Part shown: positions 40,841 to 49,473 of the stretch, piece after piece | Layout: the number at the start of each line of letters is the position of its first letter | Position numbering within the stretch: the stretch's first letter is position 1 | Source of the DNA: Tenggerimyces flavus | GTDB lineage: Bacteria; Actinomycetota; Actinomycetes; Propionibacteriales; Actinopolymorphaceae | DNA: 64,000 bases | Direction: 5' to 3' | NCBI RefSeq assembly: GCF_016907715.1 | Contig: NZ_JAFBCM010000001.1 | Coordinates: forward strand, 2,976,001 to 3,040,000 | Translations under genes and position numbers: made by a program | Notes under the pieces: model-generated | Told to the model about the DNA's origin: nothing | Database searches by the model: none | The model's input: only the letters and a program-made list of their open reading frames with translations

Positions 40841-42502
40841 ATGCAGATCAAGGGAGTCGCGACCGGATTCGCCGCGGTGCTGTTGGGGGCGTCGCTGCTC
40901 GCGGCGTGTACGGATGAACCGAAGTCGCCGGCGGCCACCACAGTGGAGCTGCTGACCTGGCACGGTCCGGAGTCGAGCACGAAGTACTACGAGGGCTACC
41001 AGAAGATCGCCGAGTCCTACATGGAGACCCATGAGGACGTCGACATCGAGATCAAGTACGAGGCGGACGACACGTTCGGCAGCATCCTCGAGACGGGTTT
41101 CGCCGGCAACACGGCGCCGGACATCGTCCAGATGAAGTCCGGGCAGCGCACGACGTTCAGCGCGAACCTGCTCGACCTCCGCAAGCACCTGCTCCAGCCG
41201 AACCCGTACGACAAACGCGAGCCGCGCTGGATCGACACCTTCGTCGGGGGCGAGGCCGCCTTCCCGCCGGAGAAGAACGCGTCGAGCGCGAACGGTCTGC
41301 TGTTCGTCCCGAACGACGGCAACCCGGACGTCTACGCAGGCAAGCTCTACATCTTCAACAAGAAGCTCGTCGCCGACGCCGGGCTCGACCCGAACTCTCC
41401 TCCGAAGGACTGGAAGGAGATGTTCACCTGGCTGGAGGCGCTCAAGGGCAAGCCCGAGGTCGCGCCGATCGCCGGCTCGAAGGACGTCGGCGGGAAGGTC
41501 TCCCAGATCGGCTACGGGTTCGGCGCGGACTACGCCGACAGGTACTTTGCCCCGGAGTTCAACACTCCCGAGTTCGCCGACGACCTCTACAACGACAAGC
41601 TCTACGTGCTCACGTGCTACACCGGCGGATCCCAACCAGCGTTGACGGACCTGCCGTACTACCCGGCGATGTTCAAGCTGATGAAGCAGCACCTCAGCTA
41701 CTACCAGACGAGCTGGACCGAGAACAGCCCGGAGACCGAGATCCTCACGTTCGCCAGTGCGAAGGCCGCGCTGATGAACACGACGTTCTGGGACTACGGC
41801 ACGCTGGTCGGGTCGCTGAGCGACTCGTCGTTCCCCGACGGGTATGGCCTGTTCCAGCTTCCCTACTTCGGCAAGGACACGCTCCCGTACGCGGTCGGAC
41901 AGGGCTGGGTCACCCAGGCCGAGGCCGACGCCGCAGCGCCGTTCGCGGTCGACCGCCCCGCCGCGGCGGGTGGTGCGGGAAAGCACGAGTACGGCTTCAC
42001 CGTGAACGCCGCGAGCGCGAAGGACACCAAGAAGCTCAATGCGATCGTCGACTTCCTGCGCTACCTGTCCAGCAAGGACGTTCAGGCCAAGTACGTGCAG
42101 ACCGCGCAGTCGATGTCCCCGGTGAAGGACGTGCCGCTGATCGATGCCCTGACGCCGTTCGTGGTGGCCGAGCCTCCGGGCGGGTACGCGAAGCACGTCC
42201 TCGGCTACACGGTCGTCGAGTGGGGCAAGGCAGGTTGGGACGTCGACCTGACCAGGTTCCTCAGCGGCTCGATGAGCTCGGCGGACATGGTGAAGGCGGT
42301 CGCGGCTCCGGAGTGGGCGAAGGACATCCCGAAGCTGGAGGCGCTGAAGGAAGGCGTCGCGACCGCGAAGGCCGACGCGCAGAAGGCCGCCGCGGACACC
42401 AAGGAGGAGAAGGGCCGGGCATTGGCGTTCGCCCAACTGCGGTTGAAGTTCTACGAGCGCTACTACTACTCGCTGAAGGGCGACCTGAGGGTGCTCGGCT
42501 GA
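40841..42502 (+). CDS. Sugar ABC transporter substrate-binding lipoprotein (SBP family 1)
   Basis: Binding protein of 553 residues, long for the family. Lipoprotein signal MQIKGVATGFAAVLLGASLL with Cys23 in AACTDE. Family segments include VELLTWHGPESSTKYYEGYQ and GYGFGADYADRYF. The last 60 residues form a charged helix. It delivers a mono- or oligosaccharide, probably uronate-containing given its neighbours, to the two permeases downstream. It starts 16 bp after the dehydratase stop. Confidence 0.9.
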   Translation: MQIKGVATGFAAVLLGASLLAACTDEPKSPAATTVELLTWHGPESSTKYYEGYQKIAESYMETHEDVDIEIKYEADDTFGSILETGFAGNTAPDIVQMKSGQRTTFSANLLDLRKHLLQPNPYDKREPRWIDTFVGGEAAFPPEKNASSANGLLFVPNDGNPDVYAGKLYIFNKKLVADAGLDPNSPPKDWKEMFTWLEALKGKPEVAPIAGSKDVGGKVSQIGYGFGADYADRYFAPEFNTPEFADDLYNDKLYVLTCYTGGSQPALTDLPYYPAMFKLMKQHLSYYQTSWTENSPETEILTFASAKAALMNTTFWDYGTLVGSLSDSSFPDGYGLFQLPYFGKDTLPYAVGQGWVTQAEADAAAPFAVDRPAAAGGAGKHEYGFTVNAASAKDTKKLNAIVDFLRYLSSKDVQAKYVQTAQSMSPVKDVPLIDALTPFVVAEPPGGYAKHVLGYTVVEWGKAGWDVDLTRFLSGSMSSADMVKAVAAPEWAKDIPKLEALKEGVATAKADAQKAAADTKEEKGRALAFAQLRLKFYERYYYSLKGDLRVLG

Positions 42503-42506
42503 GCCG

Positions 42507-43532
42507 ATGACGAACCTCGTCGACAGGGACGCGCTGCCGATCGCGCCGCCGCCGCGCCAGCCGCGGCGGCGGCGCGTACGGCTGTCGCGGCGGATCGTCG
42601 GCCTGATCCTCGACATCGACCCCGAGGAGCATCGCCAGCGGATCCGCTGGCGACGCGTCCTTACCAAGACCGCGCTCGTCGGAATCGTCCTCGCCCTGCC
42701 GGCCTTGGTCAGCAACATCATCTTCGACTGGATTCCGACCATCGACGGGGTGGTGCGTTCGTTCTTCACCTGGTCCGACCGCAACCCGGAGCCGGTCTTC
42801 GTGGGGCTCGGGAACTTCCAACGGGTGCTGGTCGATCCGGAGTTCCACGCCTCGCTGGGCAACATGCTCTTCTTCCTCGTCGCCTACCTCGTGCTCATGG
42901 TCCCGACGATCGTCTGCAGCGTTGTGCTCTTCCGCATCCAGAACAGCAAGCTGCAGTACGTCTACCGCGTGCTGCTGTGCTTGCCCATGGTCGTGCCGGC
43001 GCTGGTGTTCACGCTTACCTGGATCTTCATCCTGGGTTACGACTTCGGCGCGATCAACAACGTCCTCGTCGACCTGGGCTTCGAGCGCGTCCGGTTCCTC
43101 GGCGACCCGGAACTCATCAAGTGGACGATCCTGCTGACCGGCATCCCGTTCGTCTCCGCCAACAGCGCGCTGATCTACCTCGGTGGGCTCAACAGCATCA
43201 GCGACTCTGTATGGGACGCGGCCAAGCTGGACGGTGTCGGACCGATCCGGAAGTTCTTCAGCCTCGAGTTCCCGCTGATCATCGGGCAGTTCAAGCTCAA
43301 CCTGATGGGCGTCATCGGGGCCGGGATCACGGTCTTCGCCACCCAACTGGTGTTCTACAACGCGTCGGTCCACCACGGGCTGATCACCCCCGGGCTGCTG
43401 ATGTACTTCAAGGCGTTCCCCAACACCGGTGCGCCTGACTACGGTTACGCCTACGCGCTGGGACTCATCCTGTTCCTGCTGGCGCTGACCGTCTCCCTGC
43501 TGGCGCTGAAGTTCCTGAAGTCGAGGGACTAG
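42507..43532 (+). CDS. Sugar ABC transporter permease, MalF/UgpA type
   Basis: Permease of 341 residues. A long basic cytoplasmic N-terminus (about 1-60, PPPRQPRRRRVRLSRR) precedes six membrane segments. The coupling loop is DAAKLDGVGPIRKFFSLEFPL. It starts 4 bp after the binding-protein stop. No ATPase is encoded in this operon; a shared MsiK-like ATPase from elsewhere in the genome would be usual for this transporter type in actinobacteria. Confidence 0.92.
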   Translation: MTNLVDRDALPIAPPPRQPRRRRVRLSRRIVGLILDIDPEEHRQRIRWRRVLTKTALVGIVLALPALVSNIIFDWIPTIDGVVRSFFTWSDRNPEPVFVGLGNFQRVLVDPEFHASLGNMLFFLVAYLVLMVPTIVCSVVLFRIQNSKLQYVYRVLLCLPMVVPALVFTLTWIFILGYDFGAINNVLVDLGFERVRFLGDPELIKWTILLTGIPFVSANSALIYLGGLNSISDSVWDAAKLDGVGPIRKFFSLEFPLIIGQFKLNLMGVIGAGITVFATQLVFYNASVHHGLITPGLLMYFKAFPNTGAPDYGYAYALGLILFLLALTVSLLALKFLKSRD

Positions 43533-43535
43533 GCA

Positions 43536-44390
43536 ATGGCGGAGACCCTGAGCATGCGACGTGGCCGCCGCCGGCAACCGTCGCCGGCGAACGTGCTCAA
43601 GAACACATACCTGATCATCATCATCGCGATCATGCTGTTCCCGCTGTACTTGATGATCGTTGGATCGCTCAAGAACCTGGAGCAGATGCTCGACGACTTC
43701 TTCTCGCCGTCGTTGCCGTTGCATCTGGAGAACTACGTCAAGGCGTTCGAGTACGTCTCTCCGTACTTCGTCAACACGTTGGTCTACGCGGCGCTGAGCT
43801 GCGTGCTGACCGTTGGCGCGGCGGCGCTGGGCGGGTACGCGTTCAGTGCGCTGCGCTTCCCCATGCGGCGGATCCTGTTCGTGCTGTTGTTCGCCAAGAT
43901 GTTCCTGCCCGGTGTGATGAGCCTCGTTCCTTCGTTCGTGCTGGCGTCGTCGCTCGGCCTGCTCAACACGCCGTTCGTCATCGCGCTGTTCTGCATGGGG
44001 ACGTCGCAGCCGTTCTGGGTCTTCGTGATGAAGACGTTCGTCGACCAGCAGCCGCGGGAGCTGTTCGACTCGATGCGCATGGACGGCGCCGGCGAGCTGC
44101 GGATCTTCTGGAGTCTGGTGCTCCCGTTGCTGCGCCCGATGATCGCCCTGATGTCGTTGAACGTCCTGCTGTTCGTCTGGAACGACTTCATCTGGCCGCT
44201 GGTCACGCTCACCGACCCGGACAAGCGGACGATCACGGTCGGGATCTTCAAGCTGTCGACGGCGGCCGGGCTCGACTACGGCATGATGATCGCCGGCTAC
44301 GCGCTCGCCGCGCTGCCGTTGCTGATCGCGTTCTTCCTCTCGATGCGCTCGTTCATGAGCGGGCTGACGGCAGGAGCGATCAAGCTGTGA
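43536..44390 (+). CDS. Sugar ABC transporter permease, MalG/UgpE type
   Basis: Partner permease of 284 residues: LFPLYLMIVGSLKN near the start, the coupling loop FDSMRMDGAGELRIFWSLVLPL, and the ending MRSFMSGLTAGAIKL, all typical of MalG-type permeases. It begins 4 bp after the previous stop. Its stop overlaps the start of the next gene (GTGA), tying the transporter to the lyase-like protein. Confidence 0.92.
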   Translation: MAETLSMRRGRRRQPSPANVLKNTYLIIIIAIMLFPLYLMIVGSLKNLEQMLDDFFSPSLPLHLENYVKAFEYVSPYFVNTLVYAALSCVLTVGAAALGGYAFSALRFPMRRILFVLLFAKMFLPGVMSLVPSFVLASSLGLLNTPFVIALFCMGTSQPFWVFVMKTFVDQQPRELFDSMRMDGAGELRIFWSLVLPLLRPMIALMSLNVLLFVWNDFIWPLVTLTDPDKRTITVGIFKLSTAAGLDYGMMIAGYALAALPLLIAFFLSMRSFMSGLTAGAIKL

Positions 44391-46627
44391 GGACCGACCG
44401 ACCGTTCCTGCTGGAGGACATGGACGAGCTGCGCGAGCGGGTCCTCGCCGAGGAGGGGACACGGCGTGCGGAGCTGTGGAACCTGCTGCGGAACTCGGCG
44501 CGCAGCGCACCCGCGGACTTCGGCTGGTTCGTACCGTTCGTCGCAGTCGTGACCCGTGACCCCGACGACATCGAACGCGCGCGGCAGCTCGTCTTCACCT
44601 ATCTCGACAAGCTCGACCCGATGAGTTTCTGCTCCGGGCTCCAGTTCCACTTCTGGTGTTTCGCCTTCCCCCACGCGAAGGTCGCGCTCTACTTCCAGTG
44701 GTTGTGCACGGTCGACGCCTTCACCGCGGAGGAACGCGAGCGCATCTCCGAGCAGCTGATCGCGTACCACTTCGTCAACTTCTACTACGGCATGCGCACC
44801 AAGCCCGAGCCGGAGTGCGTCGACAACCAGGCGTTGTCGCTCTGCCTGTCGAACACGATAGTCGGCCAGCTGTTCGCGGACGGCTCGCGGATGGCCGGGA
44901 TCATGCTCCGCGACGGGCTGCGGCGCTTGCCGGGGCTGCTGTCCGACCTCCCGGTGAGCGGCTACACCGGCGAGGGCAGCTCGTACATGGACTGTGTCAA
45001 CGGGCCGGCGATCCCGTTGGCAGTCGAGGTGCTGGAGCGGATCACGGGTGAGACCGGCCTCCTCCACCGTTCGGTGGGTGAGGAGGGGGCACTCCCGGTC
45101 AGCGTACTGCGCATGGTCGCCCGTTCGTTCATGCCCGGTGGGTTGCTGCTGCCGTGGGACAACTACGGCTACCAGTGGGGTGTGCGCTCGACGCTCGCGT
45201 ACGGCGCGCTCCGGACGAGGGAGCCGATCTTCCAACGGGTGTTGGAGAACGAGTGCATCTGGACCTACGACATCGGGATCGGCTGGGCGTACGACGACCT
45301 CGTCTGGACGCTGATCTGGTGGCCGGACGAGCCTCCGGTCGGCGACGACGATGGCCGGAGCTGGTACGAGCCTCACCTCGGCGCGGCGCTGGTCAGCGCC
45401 GACGGCGACCGCTACGCGATGCAGCTGTGGGACGAGTCCGAGCCGGACATCCCGACTCGGTCGCACGTGAACCCGAATGCCGTGCTGTTCAACGGCTTTC
45501 GCACCCCGATCTCCGCCGACGGTTCGCCGACTCCGGACGCTCCGCACCGGTTCCAGTTCGACGACACCTGGCGGACGGTCGGTTTCCTCGCGATCGACAC
45601 CGAGACCCGCTACAACTACGGCGACGGCTGCGCGGGCGCGCACTCGGTGATCGTCGTGGACGGCGCGGAGTCGATGCGGGCGCACGCCGCGTACGACCAG
45701 GTCCTGTCGTCCTCGTTCGGGCCTGGTCTGGTCGAGGCGGACGTCACACCGATCTACCGGGAGAACTTCCCGGATGTCCGTGTCGTGAGCCGGAGGACGC
45801 GGCTCCATCTCGACCGGTTCTTCACCGTGGAGGACACGTTCGAAGCCGAGTCGGAGCATCTGGTGACGTCGCGGTTCCTGTTCCGGCCAGGCGTGGCGCG
45901 GATGGACCGGGGGGTACGCGTCGAGACGCCGGAGGGCGTGACCCTGCAGCTGATCGAGTTGTGGAACGACGATGAGCTCCGCATCGAGCGGGTCGAGAAC
46001 CATCCGTACAAGCCGGACGGTCGTTCGGAGCTGGTCGACTTCAGCGTCCGCGGCCGTGAGGTACGTCGACTGTTCGTGGCGCTGATCTCGCGTACCCGTG
46101 CCGACGCGACGGAACTCGCCGGCTTCCGCGTGGTCCCGGACGCCGCCTTTTCGCTGTCCGAGGCGGTGGCGGCGCTCGAACGGAGCACGGACCTCGTACC
46201 GATGCGGCTGCCGGCGTATATGGAGACGGGGCTGTCGAACCCCCAGAGGTGGTGGTACATGCGGATGGTCGTCAAGCGCCCGGGGCCTAGCTGGCTCCGG
46301 CTTCCGGTGGGCATGCACGCGCCGCGGCTGTACGTGTCGGGCGAGGAGGTCGACCTGTCGCCGTTCGCCCTGTCCGGCGAGCTGATCGCTCCACGGGTGC
46401 GGATCCCGGAACGCTTCGACGCGCTGCGGGAGGTGCACGTCGTGCTGCGGGTGGACGTACCCAAGGGACACTACGACGGCCAGGGCGACGGCACCATCGG
46501 GATGACCGGCGGGATGGCGCTCGCCTATCCGGTCGAGGAGGAAGTGATCCGCTCCGCGCGCTGCGCGGACGGGATCGTCACCGTGCTCACCAACGAGGAC
46601 GAGTACCGCTTCGGAGTGGCGCGATGA
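44387..46627 (+). CDS. Heparinase II/III-like protein, probable intracellular polysaccharide lyase
   Basis: Protein of 746 residues without signal peptide. The first about 340 residues are helical with alpha-toroid character (LQFHFWCFAFPHAKVALYFQ, YTGEGSSYMDCVNGPAIPLA, WDNYGYQWGVRSTLAYGAL). The remainder is beta-rich with DRFFTVEDTFEAESEHLVTS. This layout suggests the heparinase II/III or alginate-lyase superfamily, but recognition is by architecture and not by a decisive motif. Cytosolic location implies action on imported oligosaccharides. It is coupled by overlap to the permease upstream and the HEAT-repeat gene downstream. Alternative: a glycoside hydrolase of toroid fold. Confidence 0.55.
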   Translation: MRTDRPFLLEDMDELRERVLAEEGTRRAELWNLLRNSARSAPADFGWFVPFVAVVTRDPDDIERARQLVFTYLDKLDPMSFCSGLQFHFWCFAFPHAKVALYFQWLCTVDAFTAEERERISEQLIAYHFVNFYYGMRTKPEPECVDNQALSLCLSNTIVGQLFADGSRMAGIMLRDGLRRLPGLLSDLPVSGYTGEGSSYMDCVNGPAIPLAVEVLERITGETGLLHRSVGEEGALPVSVLRMVARSFMPGGLLLPWDNYGYQWGVRSTLAYGALRTREPIFQRVLENECIWTYDIGIGWAYDDLVWTLIWWPDEPPVGDDDGRSWYEPHLGAALVSADGDRYAMQLWDESEPDIPTRSHVNPNAVLFNGFRTPISADGSPTPDAPHRFQFDDTWRTVGFLAIDTETRYNYGDGCAGAHSVIVVDGAESMRAHAAYDQVLSSSFGPGLVEADVTPIYRENFPDVRVVSRRTRLHLDRFFTVEDTFEAESEHLVTSRFLFRPGVARMDRGVRVETPEGVTLQLIELWNDDELRIERVENHPYKPDGRSELVDFSVRGREVRRLFVALISRTRADATELAGFRVVPDAAFSLSEAVAALERSTDLVPMRLPAYMETGLSNPQRWWYMRMVVKRPGPSWLRLPVGMHAPRLYVSGEEVDLSPFALSGELIAPRVRIPERFDALREVHVVLRVDVPKGHYDGQGDGTIGMTGGMALAYPVEEEVIRSARCADGIVTVLTNEDEYRFGVAR

Positions 46628-47193
46628 TCGAGCATGCGGGGCTGATGGAGCAGGTCCTCGCCGACCCGGAGGCACTGCGGGCGAACTGCCGGCATCCGGA
46701 CTGGCGCGTTCGCTATGCCTGCGCGGTGGCGATGGGGGAGTGCGGCGACGCGGCCTGGTTGCCCCTGCTGTACGAGGTCTTGGTGGCGGAGAACGCACGA
46801 CAGTTGTACTCGCAGCCGCGGGTCCGCGAGTTCGTCGGAAGCTACGACGACACGCGGATGGCCGAGCAGCTGATCAGGACCGAGGCAGTGTTCGACCGCG
46901 AGTATCCGGAGGAGCTGAAGGAGGACTGGCGGTGTCGCGGTCGCGTCCGGCAGGCGTGCCTGTTCGCGGTGTACGCAATCGGCTCGGCGACGTCGGAGCT
47001 CGTCGCGGAGATCCACCGGGTGCTGGCTGACCCGTCGGAGGACTCGGTCGTGATGGCCGCCGGAGCGATGGTGCTCGGCAAGGTGGGGGATCGGTCGAGC
47101 GTCCCGTACCTCGAGCAGGCCATGCGGCTGGACGAGTGGTGCCTCCGGGTGGAGGCACGCAAGGCGCTCGCCGCGCTCGAGCGGTTCGCGTAG
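46624..47193 (+). CDS. HEAT-repeat protein
   Basis: Protein of 189 residues made of helical HEAT-like repeats: DWRVRYACAVAMGECGDAAWLPLL, DSVVMAAGAMVLGKVGDRSSVPYL and LRVEARKALAAL. Such repeats form binding scaffolds. Its ATG overlaps the stop of the lyase-like gene by 4 bp, so the two are made together and may form a complex. No enzymatic motif is visible. It is the last gene of the sugar-acid operon. Confidence 0.75.
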   Translation: MIEHAGLMEQVLADPEALRANCRHPDWRVRYACAVAMGECGDAAWLPLLYEVLVAENARQLYSQPRVREFVGSYDDTRMAEQLIRTEAVFDREYPEELKEDWRCRGRVRQACLFAVYAIGSATSELVAEIHRVLADPSEDSVVMAAGAMVLGKVGDRSSVPYLEQAMRLDEWCLRVEARKALAALERFA

Positions 47194-47260
47194 GCGATCC
47201 CCGACTCCGGCCGGCAGACCAGCCCTCCACTGCGGGCGGATGTCCACAGCTCGCGCGACA

Positions 47261-47324
47261 TCACCCACCGAAGCGGCGTTGAGAACGCCGTTGCGACGTT
47301 GGACAACCCCGGTCCGGTGGGTGA
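47261..47324. terminator. Nested double hairpin between convergent operons
   Basis: Outer arms TCACCCACCG / CGGTGGGTGA (47261-47270, 47315-47324) enclose a tight inner hairpin CGGCGTT-gag-AACGCCG (47274-47290). It lies between two convergent operons and is the probable terminator for both. Confidence 0.65.
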
Positions 47325-47353
47325 AGTGGCGGGTGGAAGGTCGGGGACAGTGG

Positions 47354-48370
47354 CTACTTGTTGCTGAAGTCGAACTTCGCGTACAGGTCGGCCGCGTTCT
47401 CCGGGGTCACGCCTTCGATCTCCAGCGTCTGGTCCTTCTCCACCGTCTCGCCGTGTACCAGGGCGTTCGCGGCCTTGGCCGCTTCCTCGGCGCCCGTCGG
47501 GTAGATGAACGTGCCTGCCAGCTGGCCTTGCTGGACGGCGCGGATGCCGCCGTCGGGGATGGCCAACCCATCCGTGCCGATGAACTTCATCGCCTTCTCC
47601 TGGCCGCGTCCGGCGGCGGCGAGGTAGGCGCCCAGGGCCATGGGGTCGTTCTCGGCGTATACGAGGTCGATCTTCAGGTTCTGCGCGAGCCACTGGTTCA
47701 TCACGGTCGTGGCCTCTTCCTTCAGCCACTTGGCCTCGCGCTGCTGGATGATCTTGATCTTCGGGTTCGCCGCGATCGCCTCGCGGAAGCCCTTGTCGCG
47801 GTCGATCTGGGGCTGATTCGACAGGATCCCCTGCAGCTCCACCACGTTCCCGCCGGACGGCAGCAGCTGCACGGCGAGCTCGCCGGCCTTGCGGCCCGCG
47901 GCCACGTTGTCGCCGCCGATGAACGACGAGTAGCAGTCGGTGTTGACCGTACGGTCGAGCACGATCACCGGGATCTTCGCGTCACACGCCTGCTGCACTG
48001 CCGCGGTCAACGGCGCGGCTTCGTTCGGCGACACGATCAGAACGTCCACCTTCTGCTGGATGAAGTTCTGCACGTGCGCCACCTGCTTGCCCGAGTCCTG
48101 CTGCGCGTCGGTGATCGGCAGCAGCTTCAGGTCCGGGTACTGCTTGATGAAGTGCTCCAACTGAATGTTGAGCTGCGCGCGGTACGGCTCGGCGTTGTTG
48201 GACTGCGAGTAGCCGACCACGTACTCGGACTTCGTCGGAGCGCCCGACTCCGAGCCTGACGCGCCGCCGGTCGCACCGGATCCCGGAGTCTCGGTCGTGG
48301 ACGCGCACCCGGCGGCGACCGCCATGGCGAGAGCCGCCGCCACCCCGAAAGCGAGCACCTTCGATCTCAT
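47354..48370 (-). CDS. Sugar-binding lipoprotein, ribose type (RbsB-like)
   Basis: Periplasmic-binding protein of 338 residues of the LacI-like fold. Lipoprotein signal MRSKVLAFGVAAALAMAVAA with Cys22. Domain segments: VVGYSQSNNAEPYRAQLNIQ, VDVLIVSPNEAAPLTAAVQQ, VIVLDRTVNTD, FIGGDNVAAGRKAGELAV and VYAENDPMALGAYLA. AAGGAG lies 7 nt before the ATG, inside the end of the permease gene, with a 4-bp overlap. It binds a monosaccharide outside the cell. In the context of the GH172 gene, a furanose is likely (inference). Confidence 0.93.
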   Translation of the reverse strand: MRSKVLAFGVAAALAMAVAAGCASTTETPGSGATGGASGSESGAPTKSEYVVGYSQSNNAEPYRAQLNIQLEHFIKQYPDLKLLPITDAQQDSGKQVAHVQNFIQQKVDVLIVSPNEAAPLTAAVQQACDAKIPVIVLDRTVNTDCYSSFIGGDNVAAGRKAGELAVQLLPSGGNVVELQGILSNQPQIDRDKGFREAIAANPKIKIIQQREAKWLKEEATTVMNQWLAQNLKIDLVYAENDPMALGAYLAAAGRGQEKAMKFIGTDGLAIPDGGIRAVQQGQLAGTFIYPTGAEEAAKAANALVHGETVEKDQTLEIEGVTPENAADLYAKFDFSNK

Positions 48371-49473
48371 GTCGATCTCCTTGTTGTGTGGGTTGAATCG
48401 TCCCGCCCGAACGCGCGGCGCACCGCCGCGCTCGCCGAGGTGAACAGATCGGGTCGTTGCAGCACCACCGCGACGATCACGATCAAGCCCTTGATGATCA
48501 GCTGCAGGTTGTCGCTCACCGCGTTCAGCCCGAGCACGTTGTCGAGCAACGTCAGGATCAACGCGCCGACGAACGTTCCGATGATCGTTCCTCGCCCGCC
48601 GGCAAGGGAGGCGCCGCCGATCACGGCCGCGGCGATCGCGTCGAGCTCGTACGAGAAGCCCGCTTGCGGATCCGCCGACGCGGAGTACGCGGCGTCGATC
48701 GGTCCGGCGAAGCCGGCGAGCAGTCCGGCCAGCGTGTACACGGCGATCTTCACCCGCGTCACGTTCACCCCGGACAGCCGCGCCGCGGTCTCGTTGCCGC
48801 CGACGGCGTAGATGTGCCGTCCGAACGTCGTCTTCGACAGGATCAGCTGAAAGACGATGCAGACAACGACGAACGCGAGCACGGGATAGTACACACCGGC
48901 ACCTAAGACGCCCTCGAACAGGTTGTGCCCCGGCGTTCCGAACAGCTGGAACTGCTCCGAGTGTGGCGTCAGCGTGCCGTCGTCCTGCGCGATCTGCGTG
49001 CCCACGCTGACGTTGTTGCTGATCTGTCTGTCGATGCCACGGAACACCGATAAGGTCGCTAACGTCATGACGAACGGCTGGATCCGCAGCAACGTCGTGC
49101 CCGCACCGTTGAACAAACCCATCGCCCCGCCAGCGACCATCGCCAGCGGCAGGATCATCCACGGACTCAGGTCCGCGCGCGACAGCAACATCGCCGACAC
49201 CATCGACGCCAGCCCCAGCATCGAGCCCACCGACAGGTCGATGCCGGCGGTGAGGATCACCAGCGTCACCCCGACCGCGAGGATGCCGCGCGACGCGAAT
49301 GCCCCGACAGCGTTGGTCAAATTGGCCTGGTTGAGGAAGATGTCGCCCTTGGTGAGGATGCCCGCGCTGACGACGAGCACCAGCCCGATATACCCCTGGA
49401 GCGAGCCCAACATCGACAACGTACGGCGCCAGTTGCTCACCCCGTTGGGCACGTCGGCCGTGCTGTGGGACAC
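48367..49473 (-). CDS. Sugar ABC transporter permease, RbsC type
   Basis: Permease of 368 residues with about ten membrane segments. Typical parts are GILAVGVTLVILTAGIDLSVGSMLGLASMV, YAVGGNETAARLSGVNVTRVK and GGASLAGGRGTIIGTFVGALIL. Gene order ATPase, permease, binding protein matches ribose-type importers. It abuts the ATPase gene (stop 49474, start 49473) and overlaps the binding-protein start by 4 bp. Confidence 0.93.
   Translation of the reverse strand: MSHSTADVPNGVSNWRRTLSMLGSLQGYIGLVLVVSAGILTKGDIFLNQANLTNAVGAFASRGILAVGVTLVILTAGIDLSVGSMLGLASMVSAMLLSRADLSPWMILPLAMVAGGAMGLFNGAGTTLLRIQPFVMTLATLSVFRGIDRQISNNVSVGTQIAQDDGTLTPHSEQFQLFGTPGHNLFEGVLGAGVYYPVLAFVVVCIVFQLILSKTTFGRHIYAVGGNETAARLSGVNVTRVKIAVYTLAGLLAGFAGPIDAAYSASADPQAGFSYELDAIAAAVIGGASLAGGRGTIIGTFVGALILTLLDNVLGLNAVSDNLQLIIKGLIVIVAVVLQRPDLFTSASAAVRRAFGRDDSTHTTRRST

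Noticed and set aside
42261-46798. Long minus-strand frames (749 and 833 codons) over the sugar importer and lyase-like genes
   Set aside because: Gln/Asp/Arg/His-rich nonsense composition, no homology pattern; the plus-strand operon has overlapping starts and clear domains.
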